Assembly: GCA_019347995.1 (NCBI GenBank)
Contig: JAHWKH010000081.1
Span: 1-8,671, forward strand
DNA from: Gemmatimonadota bacterium
GTDB taxonomy: Bacteria; Gemmatimonadota; Gemmatimonadetes; Longimicrobiales; UBA6960
Reading direction: 5' to 3'
Length of the DNA: 8,671 nt
The notes under the pieces were generated by a model. The model was not told where the DNA came from. It worked only from the letters and a program-made list of their open reading frames with translations, and did no database searches. Position 1 is the first letter of the stretch. Each line of letters begins with the position of its first letter. The position numbers were made by a program, and so were the translations under genes. Shown here one piece after another: positions 1 through 6,364 of this stretch.

Positions 1-2
1 TC

Positions 3-113
3 TACGCGGACGTCCTGGGCGAGCACCGCCCCGCCCGGGCCGTCATCCCGTGCGGCCCCCTCAAGAAGGGATTCGTGCTGGAAGTGACGGCCGTGGCGGC
101 GGTGGAGCCCTGA
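3..113 (+). CDS. RidA/YjgF-like protein, C-terminal fragment
   Basis: Only the last 36 codons and the TGA at 111-113 lie in the window; the start is off the left edge. The visible tail has the pattern P-A-R-(7 residues)-L-K-K-G-F-V-L-E-V-T-A-V-A-A-V, which matches the end of RidA/YjgF/L-PSP proteins, where the last beta strand reads roughly 'LVEIEAVA'. Family members hydrolyse reactive enamine or imine intermediates made by PLP enzymes, although many paralogues have unknown substrates. The catalytic Arg is typically in a loop before this last strand; an Arg is present in the 'PARAV' stretch, which fits an active member. The gene converges with the - strand gene that ends 17 nt downstream. The call rests on a short segment, so the family is probable and the subfamily cannot be assigned. 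Confidence 0.6.
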   Translation, partial: YADVLGEHRPARAVIPCGPLKKGFVLEVTAVAAVEP

Positions 114-130
114 CCCGGGGGGCGCCCGCC

Positions 131-1423
131 TCAGCGCGCCGGGATCACGACGCCCGTTCCCACGGCGAGGGGCCGCGCCCAGGCGCCTTCGCCCTCCGAC
201 TCCAGCTCCACGGCGTGGTCGAACGCCTCGGGACGCCGGTCCACGACCCGCCCGTCCGTGACGACGAGCACCCGGGGCACGCTCCGCAGCAGCACGCGGA
301 GGATGTCCACGGCCCTCAGCGCGTCGGTGGCGGCCAGCGCCTCCAGGGTGCCCTCGGGCAGCAGCAGCGTCGCGTCGGGGCGCGCCGAGGCGGCCACGGC
401 GCACAGCGCGAGACGCACGGCGGCGTCCTCCTCTCCTGCCGGGTCGTCGAGGGGGCCCCGCGCACCCTGGGGAACCAGCGCGCCCCCCGCGTCCATCGAC
501 AGGAACAGCACCCGGCCGCCCGTCACCTGCTCCACCACCCGCGAGGCGCGCAGCAAAGCGCGGAGGCGGGCGGCGGACAGCCTCTCCTCCCGTAGACGCG
601 CCAGGGCGCGCCCCGTCGGCGACGCCTCCGCCGAGGGGTCCCCCGGGGCGGGCCCACCCGCCGAACGGTCCCGGACGGCGGGACCGGTGGCGGCGGGCGC
701 GCCGGCCGGTCGGGTGGCCGTGGAGTCGACACCGTCCGGCCTCGGTGGGCGCGGCCCCAGTCCCTCCAGGCGGGCGCGGGCGCGCTCGACGCGCTCGCTG
801 CAGGCCTCCAGGGCGGCGTGGATCCGCAGCGCCCGCCCCTCCAGCTCCCGCAGGCGCTCCGGCTTCTCCTCCAACTGCTCCCGACGCCGCTTCCACCAGC
901 GGCCGTCCTGGACCACGCCCTCCCACTCGTCGCGCAGGGTCGCCACGACGTCCTCGAACTGACCGGTCAGCGGCCGTCCACACGTGGGGCAGGGGGTATC
1001 GCCGCCGGCTGACTCGATCTGGCGGAGCCGCGCCTTGAGCTCCCGTGCCCGGTCCCTGTACGTCTGGAGCTGGGTCTCGGCGTCCTGCCGCTCGCGCGTC
1101 CACTCCATCGCCGCCTGCTCGACGTCCCCGGTCACCTCGGCGTCGTCCGCCCGCAGCTCGGACAGCTCCCTCTCCAGGGTGCGCAGCTCGCCGGGTACGG
1201 CCTCCCGCGCGCGGCGCCGCGCTTCGGGGTCGGGCGGCGGGGGCGGCGCCTCGCCCAGCTCGATGCGGGTCTGCCACTTCGATGAGCGGAGGCCGATGGC
1301 CCGCTGCAGCTGGATGGCCGGGATGGTGCGGGGCCCGGCGCTGCCCTGGACGGCGGCGACGACGGCCCGGTCGCTGGGCCCCGTCTCCGCCGCGCCCTGG
1401 GGGAGCCCCAGCATCCTCCCCAT
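131..1423 (-). CDS. Rad50/SbcC-like zinc-hook coiled-coil protein, lacking the Walker A lobe (probably 5'-truncated)
   Basis: The longest open frame gives 430 residues starting at 1423, but its first 15 or so residues are antisense to conserved gcvP sequence. The real coding part therefore probably begins at about 1380 and has lost its 5' end. Layout: residues about 66-140 are a charged, Glu/Arg-rich helical arm. Residues 145-149 are CPTCG (C145, C148), a zinc-hook motif of the Rad50/SbcC type. Residues about 155-222 are the returning arm. Residues about 222-270 are a Pro/Ala/Gly linker. Residues about 280-405 resemble the C-terminal lobe of an ABC/SMC ATPase ('VTGGRVLFL', then '[10 protein letters not shown]', then 'ATLLLPEG', then 'VLVVTD'). 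No GxxGxGK[ST] Walker A motif is present. The signature 'SGGE' is reduced to 'AGEE', the Walker B Asp is replaced by Pro (LLLPE), and the H-loop position after 'VVT' is Asp. The family tethers DNA ends or acts in nuclease complexes. This copy could be a broken gene, a degenerate paralogue, or a gene cut by an assembly join. Confidence 0.6.
   Translation of the reverse strand: MGRMLGLPQGAAETGPSDRAVVAAVQGSAGPRTIPAIQLQRAIGLRSSKWQTRIELGEAPPPPPDPEARRRAREAVPGELRTLERELSELRADDAEVTGDVEQAAMEWTRERQDAETQLQTYRDRARELKARLRQIESAGGDTPCPTCGRPLTGQFEDVVATLRDEWEGVVQDGRWWKRRREQLEEKPERLRELEGRALRIHAALEACSERVERARARLEGLGPRPPRPDGVDSTATRPAGAPAATGPAVRDRSAGGPAPGDPSAEASPTGRALARLREERLSAARLRALLRASRVVEQVTGGRVLFLSMDAGGALVPQGARGPLDDPAGEEDAAVRLALCAVAASARPDATLLLPEGTLEALAATDALRAVDILRVLLRSVPRVLVVTDGRVVDRRPEAFDHAVELESEGEGAWARPLAVGTGVVIPAR
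1371..1380. other. Head-to-head junction between two 5'-truncated genes
   Basis: To the right of about 1377 the + strand reads as conserved glycine decarboxylase ('[18 protein letters not shown]'). To the left the same frame has no gcvP character; it is instead the antisense of the zinc-hook gene. About three quarters of gcvP is missing, including the PLP-lysine region, and the - strand gene lacks a Walker A lobe. The break is placed by loss of similarity by eye, so it is accurate only to about 10-20 bases. No repeat or insertion sequence end is evident at the point. Confidence 0.6.
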
Positions 1424-2027
1424 CTCGTGGGTCTACATCCACCTGATGGGTGCCGAGGGGCTGACGCACGCCACGAAGGTGGCGATCCTCAACGCCAACT
1501 ACATGGCGAAGCGGCTGGAGGAGCACTTCGACGTCCTCTTCCGGGGCAGGAGCGGGCGCGTGGCCCACGAGTTCATCCTGGACCTGCGTCCTTTCCGGAG
1601 GAGCGCCGGCGTCACCGAGGAGGACGTCGCGAAGCGCCTCCAGGACTACGGTTTCCACGGGCCCACCATGTCGTGGCCGGTGCCGGGCACCATCATGGTC
1701 GAGCCCACCGAGAGCGAGCCCAAGGCCGAGCTCGACCGCTTCTGCGACGCTCTGGTGTCGATCCGGGCGGAGATCCAGCAGGTGGAGTTGGGCATCTCCG
1801 ACCGGGACGACAACCCGCTCAAGAACGCGCCACACACGGCGGCGGTGGTCACGGCCGACGAATGGACGCACGCGTACGGCCGCGAGCAGGCGGCGTTCCC
1901 CGCCCCCTGGACGCGCGAGTACAAGTTCTGGCCCACGGTGGGCCGGGTGGACAACGCCTACGGCGATCGCAACCTGGTATGCGCGTGCCCCCCGGTGGAG
2001 GAGTACGAGGAGGCGTCGGCGGGCTGA
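1377..2027 (+). pseudogene. gcvP: Glycine dehydrogenase (decarboxylating), P protein, C-terminal remnant
   Basis: The frame encodes the last 216 or so residues of the roughly 950-residue single-chain P protein of the glycine cleavage system, which decarboxylates glycine using PLP and passes the aminomethyl group to the lipoyl arm of the H protein. Recognisable blocks are 'GPVSAAPWG' (1377-1403), 'MGAEGL' and 'VAILNANY', '[11 protein letters not shown]', '[13 protein letters not shown]' (from 1653), 'VEPTESE' (1698-1718), and the C-terminal '[14 protein letters not shown]' ending near 2006. The 'SAAPWGS.SILPISW' block is typical of the long one-chain form, not of split GcvPB. The N-terminal half and the PLP-binding lysine region are absent, so this piece cannot be an active decarboxylase by itself. 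The remaining frame is undamaged, which suggests a recent break or an assembly join. The first in-frame ATG after the break is at 1446, inside the conserved core, with no obvious ribosome site. The family call is very secure. Confidence 0.9.
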
Positions 2028-2107
2028 GCCGCGGGCACCGGACCCGCCATCCGCCGGAGCAATTCCTGCAGGGAAGGGGCGGCGCCCGACCCGCTCCCAC
2101 CGCAGCG

Positions 2108-2116
2108 AAAGGAGGA
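2108..2116 (+). promoter_or_regulatory. Strong Shine-Dalgarno site for the UPF0173 hydrolase
   Basis: AAAGGAGGA lies 4 nt before the ATG at 2121. It is the best ribosome binding site in the window and fixes the hydrolase start. The rest of the 93-nt gap after gcvP (2028-2107) holds only weak GC-rich inverted repeats and no clear promoter. Confidence 0.85.
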
Positions 2117-2120
2117 CCGC

Positions 2121-2804
2121 ATGGCCAAGGTCACGTGGCACGGTCACGCGACGTGCACGTTGGAGACCGACGACGGCACCCGGATCGTCATCGATCCGTT
2201 CTTCCAGGACAATCCGTCCTTCGAGGGATCCTTCGACGACATCGAGGCCGACTACATCCTCTGCACCCACGGCCATTCGGACCACTTCGCCGACTGCATC
2301 CCGCTCGCGAAGCGGACCGGCGCGACCGTGGTCTCCACGTTCGAGATCATCGGCTTCCTGGCGACGCAGGGCGTCGAGAACGCGCACCCCCTCCACATCG
2401 GCGGCGGCCACGAGTTCCCGTTCGGGTACGTGAAGATGACGCCGGCCCTCCACGGAGGTATGGTGGACGGCGACGAGAGCGGCCGCTTCACCACCGTCCC
2501 CGGTGGCTTCTGGATCAAGATGGACTCGAAGCGCTTCTATCATGCTGGAGACACGGCCCTCCTCATGGAGATGCAGCTCCTGCGGGGCGACGTGGACGTG
2601 GCGATGCTCCCCATAGGCGACAACTTCACGATGGGGCCCGACGACGCCGTGCGAGCCGTGGAGTTCATCTGCCCCAAGGTCGTCATCCCGATCCACTACG
2701 ACACGTGGGACGTCATCGCCCAGGACCCGGAGGTCTTCCGTCAGAAGGTGTCGAACCGCGCGCGGGTGGCGCTCCTCAAGCCCGGCGAGAGCTACGAGTT
2801 CTGA
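2121..2804 (+). CDS. UPF0173 family metal-dependent hydrolase (metallo-beta-lactamase fold)
   Basis: The protein has 227 residues, the normal length for UPF0173 (YtkL-like) proteins, and is intact. It opens with 'WHGHAT' (H7, H9) and 'IDPFF' (D25). The metal-binding THxHxDH motif is at residues 49-55 (H50, H52, D54, H55). Further candidate ligands are H111 in 'ALHGG', H141 and D144 in 'HAGDTAL', and H192 in 'IPIHYDTW', which together complete a two-metal site. There is no signal peptide, so it should be cytoplasmic. The substrates of this family are not established. The start is set by AAAGGAGGA just upstream. It sits between gcvP and a lipoyl/octanoyl transferase gene in the same orientation. 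That placement hints at a link to the lipoate or one-carbon branch, but this is inference from position only. The family call is firm and the function open. Confidence 0.93.
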   Translation: MAKVTWHGHATCTLETDDGTRIVIDPFFQDNPSFEGSFDDIEADYILCTHGHSDHFADCIPLAKRTGATVVSTFEIIGFLATQGVENAHPLHIGGGHEFPFGYVKMTPALHGGMVDGDESGRFTTVPGGFWIKMDSKRFYHAGDTALLMEMQLLRGDVDVAMLPIGDNFTMGPDDAVRAVEFICPKVVIPIHYDTWDVIAQDPEVFRQKVSNRARVALLKPGESYEF

Positions 2805-2868
2805 GCACGAGCCCGACGGGCCCCGCTGGTCGGTCCGCCTCGACGGGCCGCTCCCGGGGGCCCTCAAC

Positions 2869-3579
2869 ATGGCCCGGGACCACGCCTTTGCGACGACGCT
2901 CGCCGAGGGCGTGGCGACGCTCCGCCTCTACGGCTGGAGCCGTCCCACACTGTCCCTGGGCCGCAACGAGCTGGCGGTCGGGATCTACGACCGCCGCGGT
3001 CTCCGCGGCATGGGTGTCGACGTCGTGCGCCGCCCCACCGGGGGCCGCGCCGTCCTCCACCACAGGGAGCTCACCTACGCCGTGATCCTGGCGCCGCGCG
3101 CCCTGGGCGGGCCGCGGGCCGCGTACGGCCGCGTGAGCGAGGCGATCGTCCGGGGACTTTCCTTTCTGGGGGTCGAGGCGGAGATTGCCCGCGGTGGCGC
3201 TCCGGCGTCCGCGCCCGACGCCGGACCCTGCTTCCAGACGGCGGCGGACGGCGAGGTCGTGGCGGGAGGGCGAAAGCTCGCCGGCAGCGCGCAGGCGCGG
3301 CTGGGCGGCGCCCTCCTCCAGCACGGGTCCATCCTCCTGGATGACGACCAGGACCGGGTGGCGCTCCTCGCGCACCGCCCGTCCAGCCGGCCCCCGGCGA
3401 CGCTGCGGGAACTCCTGGGGGTCACGCCGGATCCCCGTCGCGTCACCGAGGCGGTGCTGGCGGGGTTCCGCGCGACGCTGCCCGGCGTCTGGACCGACGA
3501 GCCGGCCGACGTCGCCGCCGCCGACGAAGCCGAGCTGGAGGAGCGCTACCGCTCGGACGCATGGACGTGGCGGCGCTGA
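2869..3579 (+). CDS. LipM/LplA-type lipoyl or octanoyl transferase (BPL_LplA_LipB family)
   Basis: From the ATG at 2869 the protein has 236 residues. Family marks are 'RRPTGGRAVLHH' (54-65), 'ELTYAV' (67-72), 'PCFQ' with C121, 'GRKLAGSAQ' with K136 (134-142), and 'QHGSILL' (151-157). The lysine is the cofactor-contacting lysine of this family. The Cys just before the GRK block resembles the catalytic Cys of LipM octanoyltransferases, so octanoyl transfer from acyl-ACP to GcvH is more likely than ATP-dependent lipoate ligation. Its place downstream of gcvP fits lipoylation of the H protein. The start is doubtful: the same frame upstream (2821-2868) encodes 'PRWSVRLDGPLPGALN', which matches the usual family N-terminus (W-R-x-L...G-x...N-M-A-x-D-x-A). 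Yet no ATG, GTG, TTG or CTG occurs in frame between 2641 and 2868. The ATG at 2869 is therefore only the first usable start, not a convincing one. Confidence 0.85.
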   Translation: MARDHAFATTLAEGVATLRLYGWSRPTLSLGRNELAVGIYDRRGLRGMGVDVVRRPTGGRAVLHHRELTYAVILAPRALGGPRAAYGRVSEAIVRGLSFLGVEAEIARGGAPASAPDAGPCFQTAADGEVVAGGRKLAGSAQARLGGALLQHGSILLDDDQDRVALLAHRPSSRPPATLRELLGVTPDPRRVTEAVLAGFRATLPGVWTDEPADVAAADEAELEERYRSDAWTWRR

Positions 3580-3622
3580 AGCGCGTCGCCGGATTCCGAC
3601 CCGACCTGGGAGAGACCGCGAC

Positions 3623-5374
3623 ATGAGCCGCTTTCGCATCACGACCGCGCTGAGCCTCCTGCCTCTGGGCCTGGTGGCCTGCGGCGGCGACGACGGGGGC
3701 ACCGCCACGGCGGGGATGCCCGAGTTCTGCCGGACGGCGCTGGCGCGCGTGGATTCGTTCATGGCGACACAGCCGGAGACGGAGCTCGATCCCGCCCGCT
3801 ACGGCGGCACGGTGGTGGTGGGCGGCATCGGCGAGATCGCCGACGGGATGAACGGCCTGATCTCCGCGTCCTACGAGGCCAGCCAGCACCAGTCGTTCGT
3901 CAACATGATGAACCTCATCCGGTACGACGAGGATCTGCGCCCGGTGCCGTACCTCGCGGAGTCGTGGGAGGTGGACGACCCGGACCACCCCACCGAGCTG
4001 ACCTGGCACCTGCGCGACGACGTGTACTGGCACGACGGCGAGCGGACCGACGCCTACGACGTGGCGTTCACGTACCTGACCATCACCGATCCCGAGACGG
4101 CGTTCCCCAACGCGGCCTTCTGGGACTACTACGTGAAGGGGCCGGAGGGGGTGGAGGTGGTGGACTCCCTCACGGTGAGGATCCGCCTGCGTCCCCACGC
4201 CGAGTACCTCGACGCGTGGCGCACCACCACGATCATGCCGGAGCACCTGCTCGGGGACGTGCCCCGCGGCGAGGTGCGCCAGCACCCCTACGGGACGCGG
4301 TGCCCGGTGGGGAACGGGCCGTTCGTCTTCGTGGAGCACCGGCCCCAGGAGAGCTGGACCTTCCGCGCGAACCCGGCCTTTCCCGAGGGGCTCGGCGGCC
4401 GGCCGTACCTGGACCGTTACGTCTACCGGGTCATACCGGAGCAGACCACGCTGCTCACAGAGCTCCTGACCGGAAACGTCGACGTCTACATCGCCCCGCC
4501 GGCCGACCAGGCGCAGCGCATCATGGACGATCCCGCCGTGGAGTTCGACCACTTCCTGTTACGGAACTACACCTTCGTGGGCTGGAACTCCCGCCGCCCG
4601 CAGCTCGCCGACGCCCGCGTGCGACGGGCGCTGACCGTGGGCACCAACCGGGCGGAGATCGTCGACGCGCTGCTTCAGGGCTACGGGGTCGTGGCGAACT
4701 CCGGCGTTCCGCCGTTCCACTGGGCCTTCGACGAGACGCTGGTGGACTCGCTGGGCTACGACCCGGACCAGGCCCGTCGCCTCCTCGACGAGGCGGGCTG
4801 GACGGACCGCGACGGCGACGGCATCCGGGAGAACGGCGACGGGCTTCCGCTGCGCATCTCGGTGAAGTACAACCAGGGCAACCGGGACCGGCAGAACATT
4901 GCGGAGATCATGCAGGCCCAGCTCCGTCAGGTCGGCGTCGACCTCCAGCCGCAGGTGGTGGAGTTCAGCACGCTCATCAGCCAGATCAACGATCCTGTCG
5001 CCCGGGACTTCGACGGGGTGATCATGGGCTGGGTGACCGAGTTCAAGGTCGACGACATCGACCTCTTCCACTCCGAGCGCGTGGACGCGCCCTACGCCTG
5101 GTCGGGCACGATGAACCCGCGGCTGGATCGGCTCCTGGACACGCTCCAGCTCGTGGTGGACCGCGAGGAGGCGCTGCCCCTGTGGCGGGAGTACCAGAGC
5201 CTCATCATCGAGGAGATGCCCTACACGTACTTCTTCTTCCCGGAGCGGCTCAGCGGCATCTCCAAGCGCATGCGGGACGTGCAGATGGACGTGCGCGGCG
5301 AGTGGATCAACATCAAGGACTGGTGGGTGCCGCAGGACCAGCGGCGCGGCGCGGCTCGAGCAGCCGGGAGCTGA
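3623..5374 (+). CDS. Peptide/oligopeptide ABC transporter substrate-binding lipoprotein (SBP family 5)
   Basis: The product has 583 residues. The ATG at 3623 is preferred because it gives a lipoprotein signal: a basic start (R3, R5), a short hydrophobic core, and lipobox L-V-A-C with C20. GGGAGAGA at 3608-3615 is a plausible ribosome site. After an acidic-glycine tether the mature domain shows SBP_bac_5 features: 'GGTVVVGG' (61-68), 'YDEDLRPVPYLAESWE' (101-116), 'WHLRDDVYWHDG' (128-139), 'NGPFVF' (231-236), 'ARVRRALTVGTNRAEIV' (331-347), 'DPDQARRLLDEAGW' (380-393), and a closing segment 'IDLFHSE'. Residues 396-403 (DRDGDGIR) form an Asp-rich loop, common in this family. It should bind peptides or similar ligands outside the inner membrane and deliver them to the two permeases that follow. 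The ligand cannot be told from sequence. C36 and C227 are the only Cys residues besides C20. The first permease begins 3 nt after the stop. Confidence 0.93.
   Translation: MSRFRITTALSLLPLGLVACGGDDGGTATAGMPEFCRTALARVDSFMATQPETELDPARYGGTVVVGGIGEIADGMNGLISASYEASQHQSFVNMMNLIRYDEDLRPVPYLAESWEVDDPDHPTELTWHLRDDVYWHDGERTDAYDVAFTYLTITDPETAFPNAAFWDYYVKGPEGVEVVDSLTVRIRLRPHAEYLDAWRTTTIMPEHLLGDVPRGEVRQHPYGTRCPVGNGPFVFVEHRPQESWTFRANPAFPEGLGGRPYLDRYVYRVIPEQTTLLTELLTGNVDVYIAPPADQAQRIMDDPAVEFDHFLLRNYTFVGWNSRRPQLADARVRRALTVGTNRAEIVDALLQGYGVVANSGVPPFHWAFDETLVDSLGYDPDQARRLLDEAGWTDRDGDGIRENGDGLPLRISVKYNQGNRDRQNIAEIMQAQLRQVGVDLQPQVVEFSTLISQINDPVARDFDGVIMGWVTEFKVDDIDLFHSERVDAPYAWSGTMNPRLDRLLDTLQLVVDREEALPLWREYQSLIIEEMPYTYFFFPERLSGISKRMRDVQMDVRGEWINIKDWWVPQDQRRGAARAAGS
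5366..5370 (+). promoter_or_regulatory. Shine-Dalgarno site supporting a CTG start for the first permease
   Basis: GGGAG lies inside the last codons of the substrate-binding protein gene, 7 nt before CTG at 5378. That is normal spacing for CTG 5378; from TTG at 5393 it is 22 nt, which is too far. This favours the upstream start. Confidence 0.5.
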
Positions 5375-5377
5375 GAC

Positions 5378-6364
5378 CTGGCCGCCTACCTGTTGCGGCG
5401 GGTCCTGGGGTCCATCCCGCTGGTCCTGGGCATCGCCACCATCATCTTCTTCGTGGTGAACCTGGCGCCCGGCGACCCCACGCAGCTCCTCCTGTCACCG
5501 GGGATGCGGCCCGAGGTCCTCGAGCAGATGCGGGCGAACTTCGGGCTCGACCAGCCGATCCACGTCCGATACCTGAAGTGGGTGGGCGCCCTCCTCACGG
5601 GCGACTTCGGCTACTCCTTCTCCCACAGTCGCCCGGTGCTCTCGGTCATCGGCGACATGCTGCCCAACACGCTGCTGCTGTCGGGGCTGGCGCTCCTGGT
5701 GTCGTTCGCGGTGGGCATGCTTCTGGGCATCGTCCAGGCCGTGCGCCAGCACTCGGCCACCGATTCGGTGCTCTCGGTGGTGGCGCTCTTCTTCTACTCG
5801 ATGCCGTCGTTCTGGCTGGCGCTCATGCTGATCCTCACGTTCAGCCTGTACGCCCGAAACGTGTGGGGCTGGCCCATCTACTTTCCCGCGTCGGGACGGG
5901 TGAGCGTCGAGTACGCGTTCCTCCCCCCCCTCGAGCAGCTCCGGGACCGGGTCATGCACCTGGTCCTCCCCGTGGCCTCCCTGTCGCTGGTGCTCGCCGC
6001 GGGCGTCGCGCGCTACATGCGTGGCAGCATGCTCGAGGTGGTGCGCCAGGACTACGTGCGCACCGCCCGCGCCAAGGGCCTCTCCGAGCGGCGGGTGATC
6101 TTCCGCCACGCGCTCCGCAACGCGCTGATCCCCGTGATCACGCTGCTGGGCCTCTACCTGCCGGCCCTCTTCAGCGGGACCGTGTTCATCGAGTACGTCT
6201 TCGCCTGGCCGGGAATGGGAAAGACGATCTTCGAGGCCATCTCGACCCGCGACTATCCGCTGGTCATGGCGTCGAGCTTCATCTTCGCGGCCATGGTGGT
6301 GGCGGGGAATCTCCTCGCCGACGTGCTCTACGCGCTGGTCGACCCCCGCATCCGCTATGACTGA
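5378..6364 (+). CDS. ABC transporter permease, DppB/OppB-like
   Basis: Starting from CTG 5378 the protein has 328 residues. This start gives '(M)AAYLLRRVLGSIP', the usual opening of DppB-type permeases, and has GGGAG at proper spacing. The first standard start, TTG at 5393, gives 323 residues and cuts off 'AAYLL'. Predicted membrane segments include residues about 14-30, 98-118, 130-155, 195-210, 250-275 and 293-318. A periplasmic loop near 30-95 has the family 'NLAPGDP' and 'GDFGYSFS' blocks. The cytoplasmic EAA loop that docks on the ATPase is at about 226-252 (Y-V-R-T-A-R-A-K-G-L...RHALRNALIP). The C-terminus 'VDPRIRYD' is typical. Homologues pair with a DppC-type permease to form the channel. 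Its stop overlaps the next gene by 8 nt (ATGACTGA, 6357-6364), suggesting translational coupling. Confidence 0.93.
   Translation: MAAYLLRRVLGSIPLVLGIATIIFFVVNLAPGDPTQLLLSPGMRPEVLEQMRANFGLDQPIHVRYLKWVGALLTGDFGYSFSHSRPVLSVIGDMLPNTLLLSGLALLVSFAVGMLLGIVQAVRQHSATDSVLSVVALFFYSMPSFWLALMLILTFSLYARNVWGWPIYFPASGRVSVEYAFLPPLEQLRDRVMHLVLPVASLSLVLAAGVARYMRGSMLEVVRQDYVRTARAKGLSERRVIFRHALRNALIPVITLLGLYLPALFSGTVFIEYVFAWPGMGKTIFEAISTRDYPLVMASSFIFAAMVVAGNLLADVLYALVDPRIRYD

Noticed and set aside
114..130. Bidirectional terminator in the short gap between the two convergent genes
   Set aside because: Only a GGGCGCCC palindrome at 120-127 is present, with no loop and no T-run.
984..1376. Open + strand frame running into gcvP, which could look like a long N-terminal extension or fusion
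   Set aside because: It is Ser/Arg-rich low-complexity translation antisense to the zinc-hook gene, with no gcvP similarity. Such open shadow frames are expected at this GC content.
131..1380. Full-length SbcC/Rad50 nuclease subunit or a defence-system ATPase
   Set aside because: There is no Walker A motif, the other ATPase residues are altered, and no SbcD/Mre11-like or defence gene lies beside it.
2031..2087. Possible terminator hairpins after gcvP (GCGGG/CCCGC at 2031-2047 and GGGC/GCCC at 2077-2087)
   Set aside because: The stems are only 4-5 bp and no T-run follows. Short GC inverted repeats arise by chance in such sequence.
3443..5071. Long - strand open frames opposite the substrate-binding protein gene
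   Set aside because: Their translations are His/Arg/Val/Gly-rich with no domain, and the opposite strand has a clear SBP family 5 protein over the same span.
5927..5934. Run of C residues in the DppB-like gene as a frameshift site
   Set aside because: The permease frame is continuous through it and the protein keeps its family blocks on both sides.
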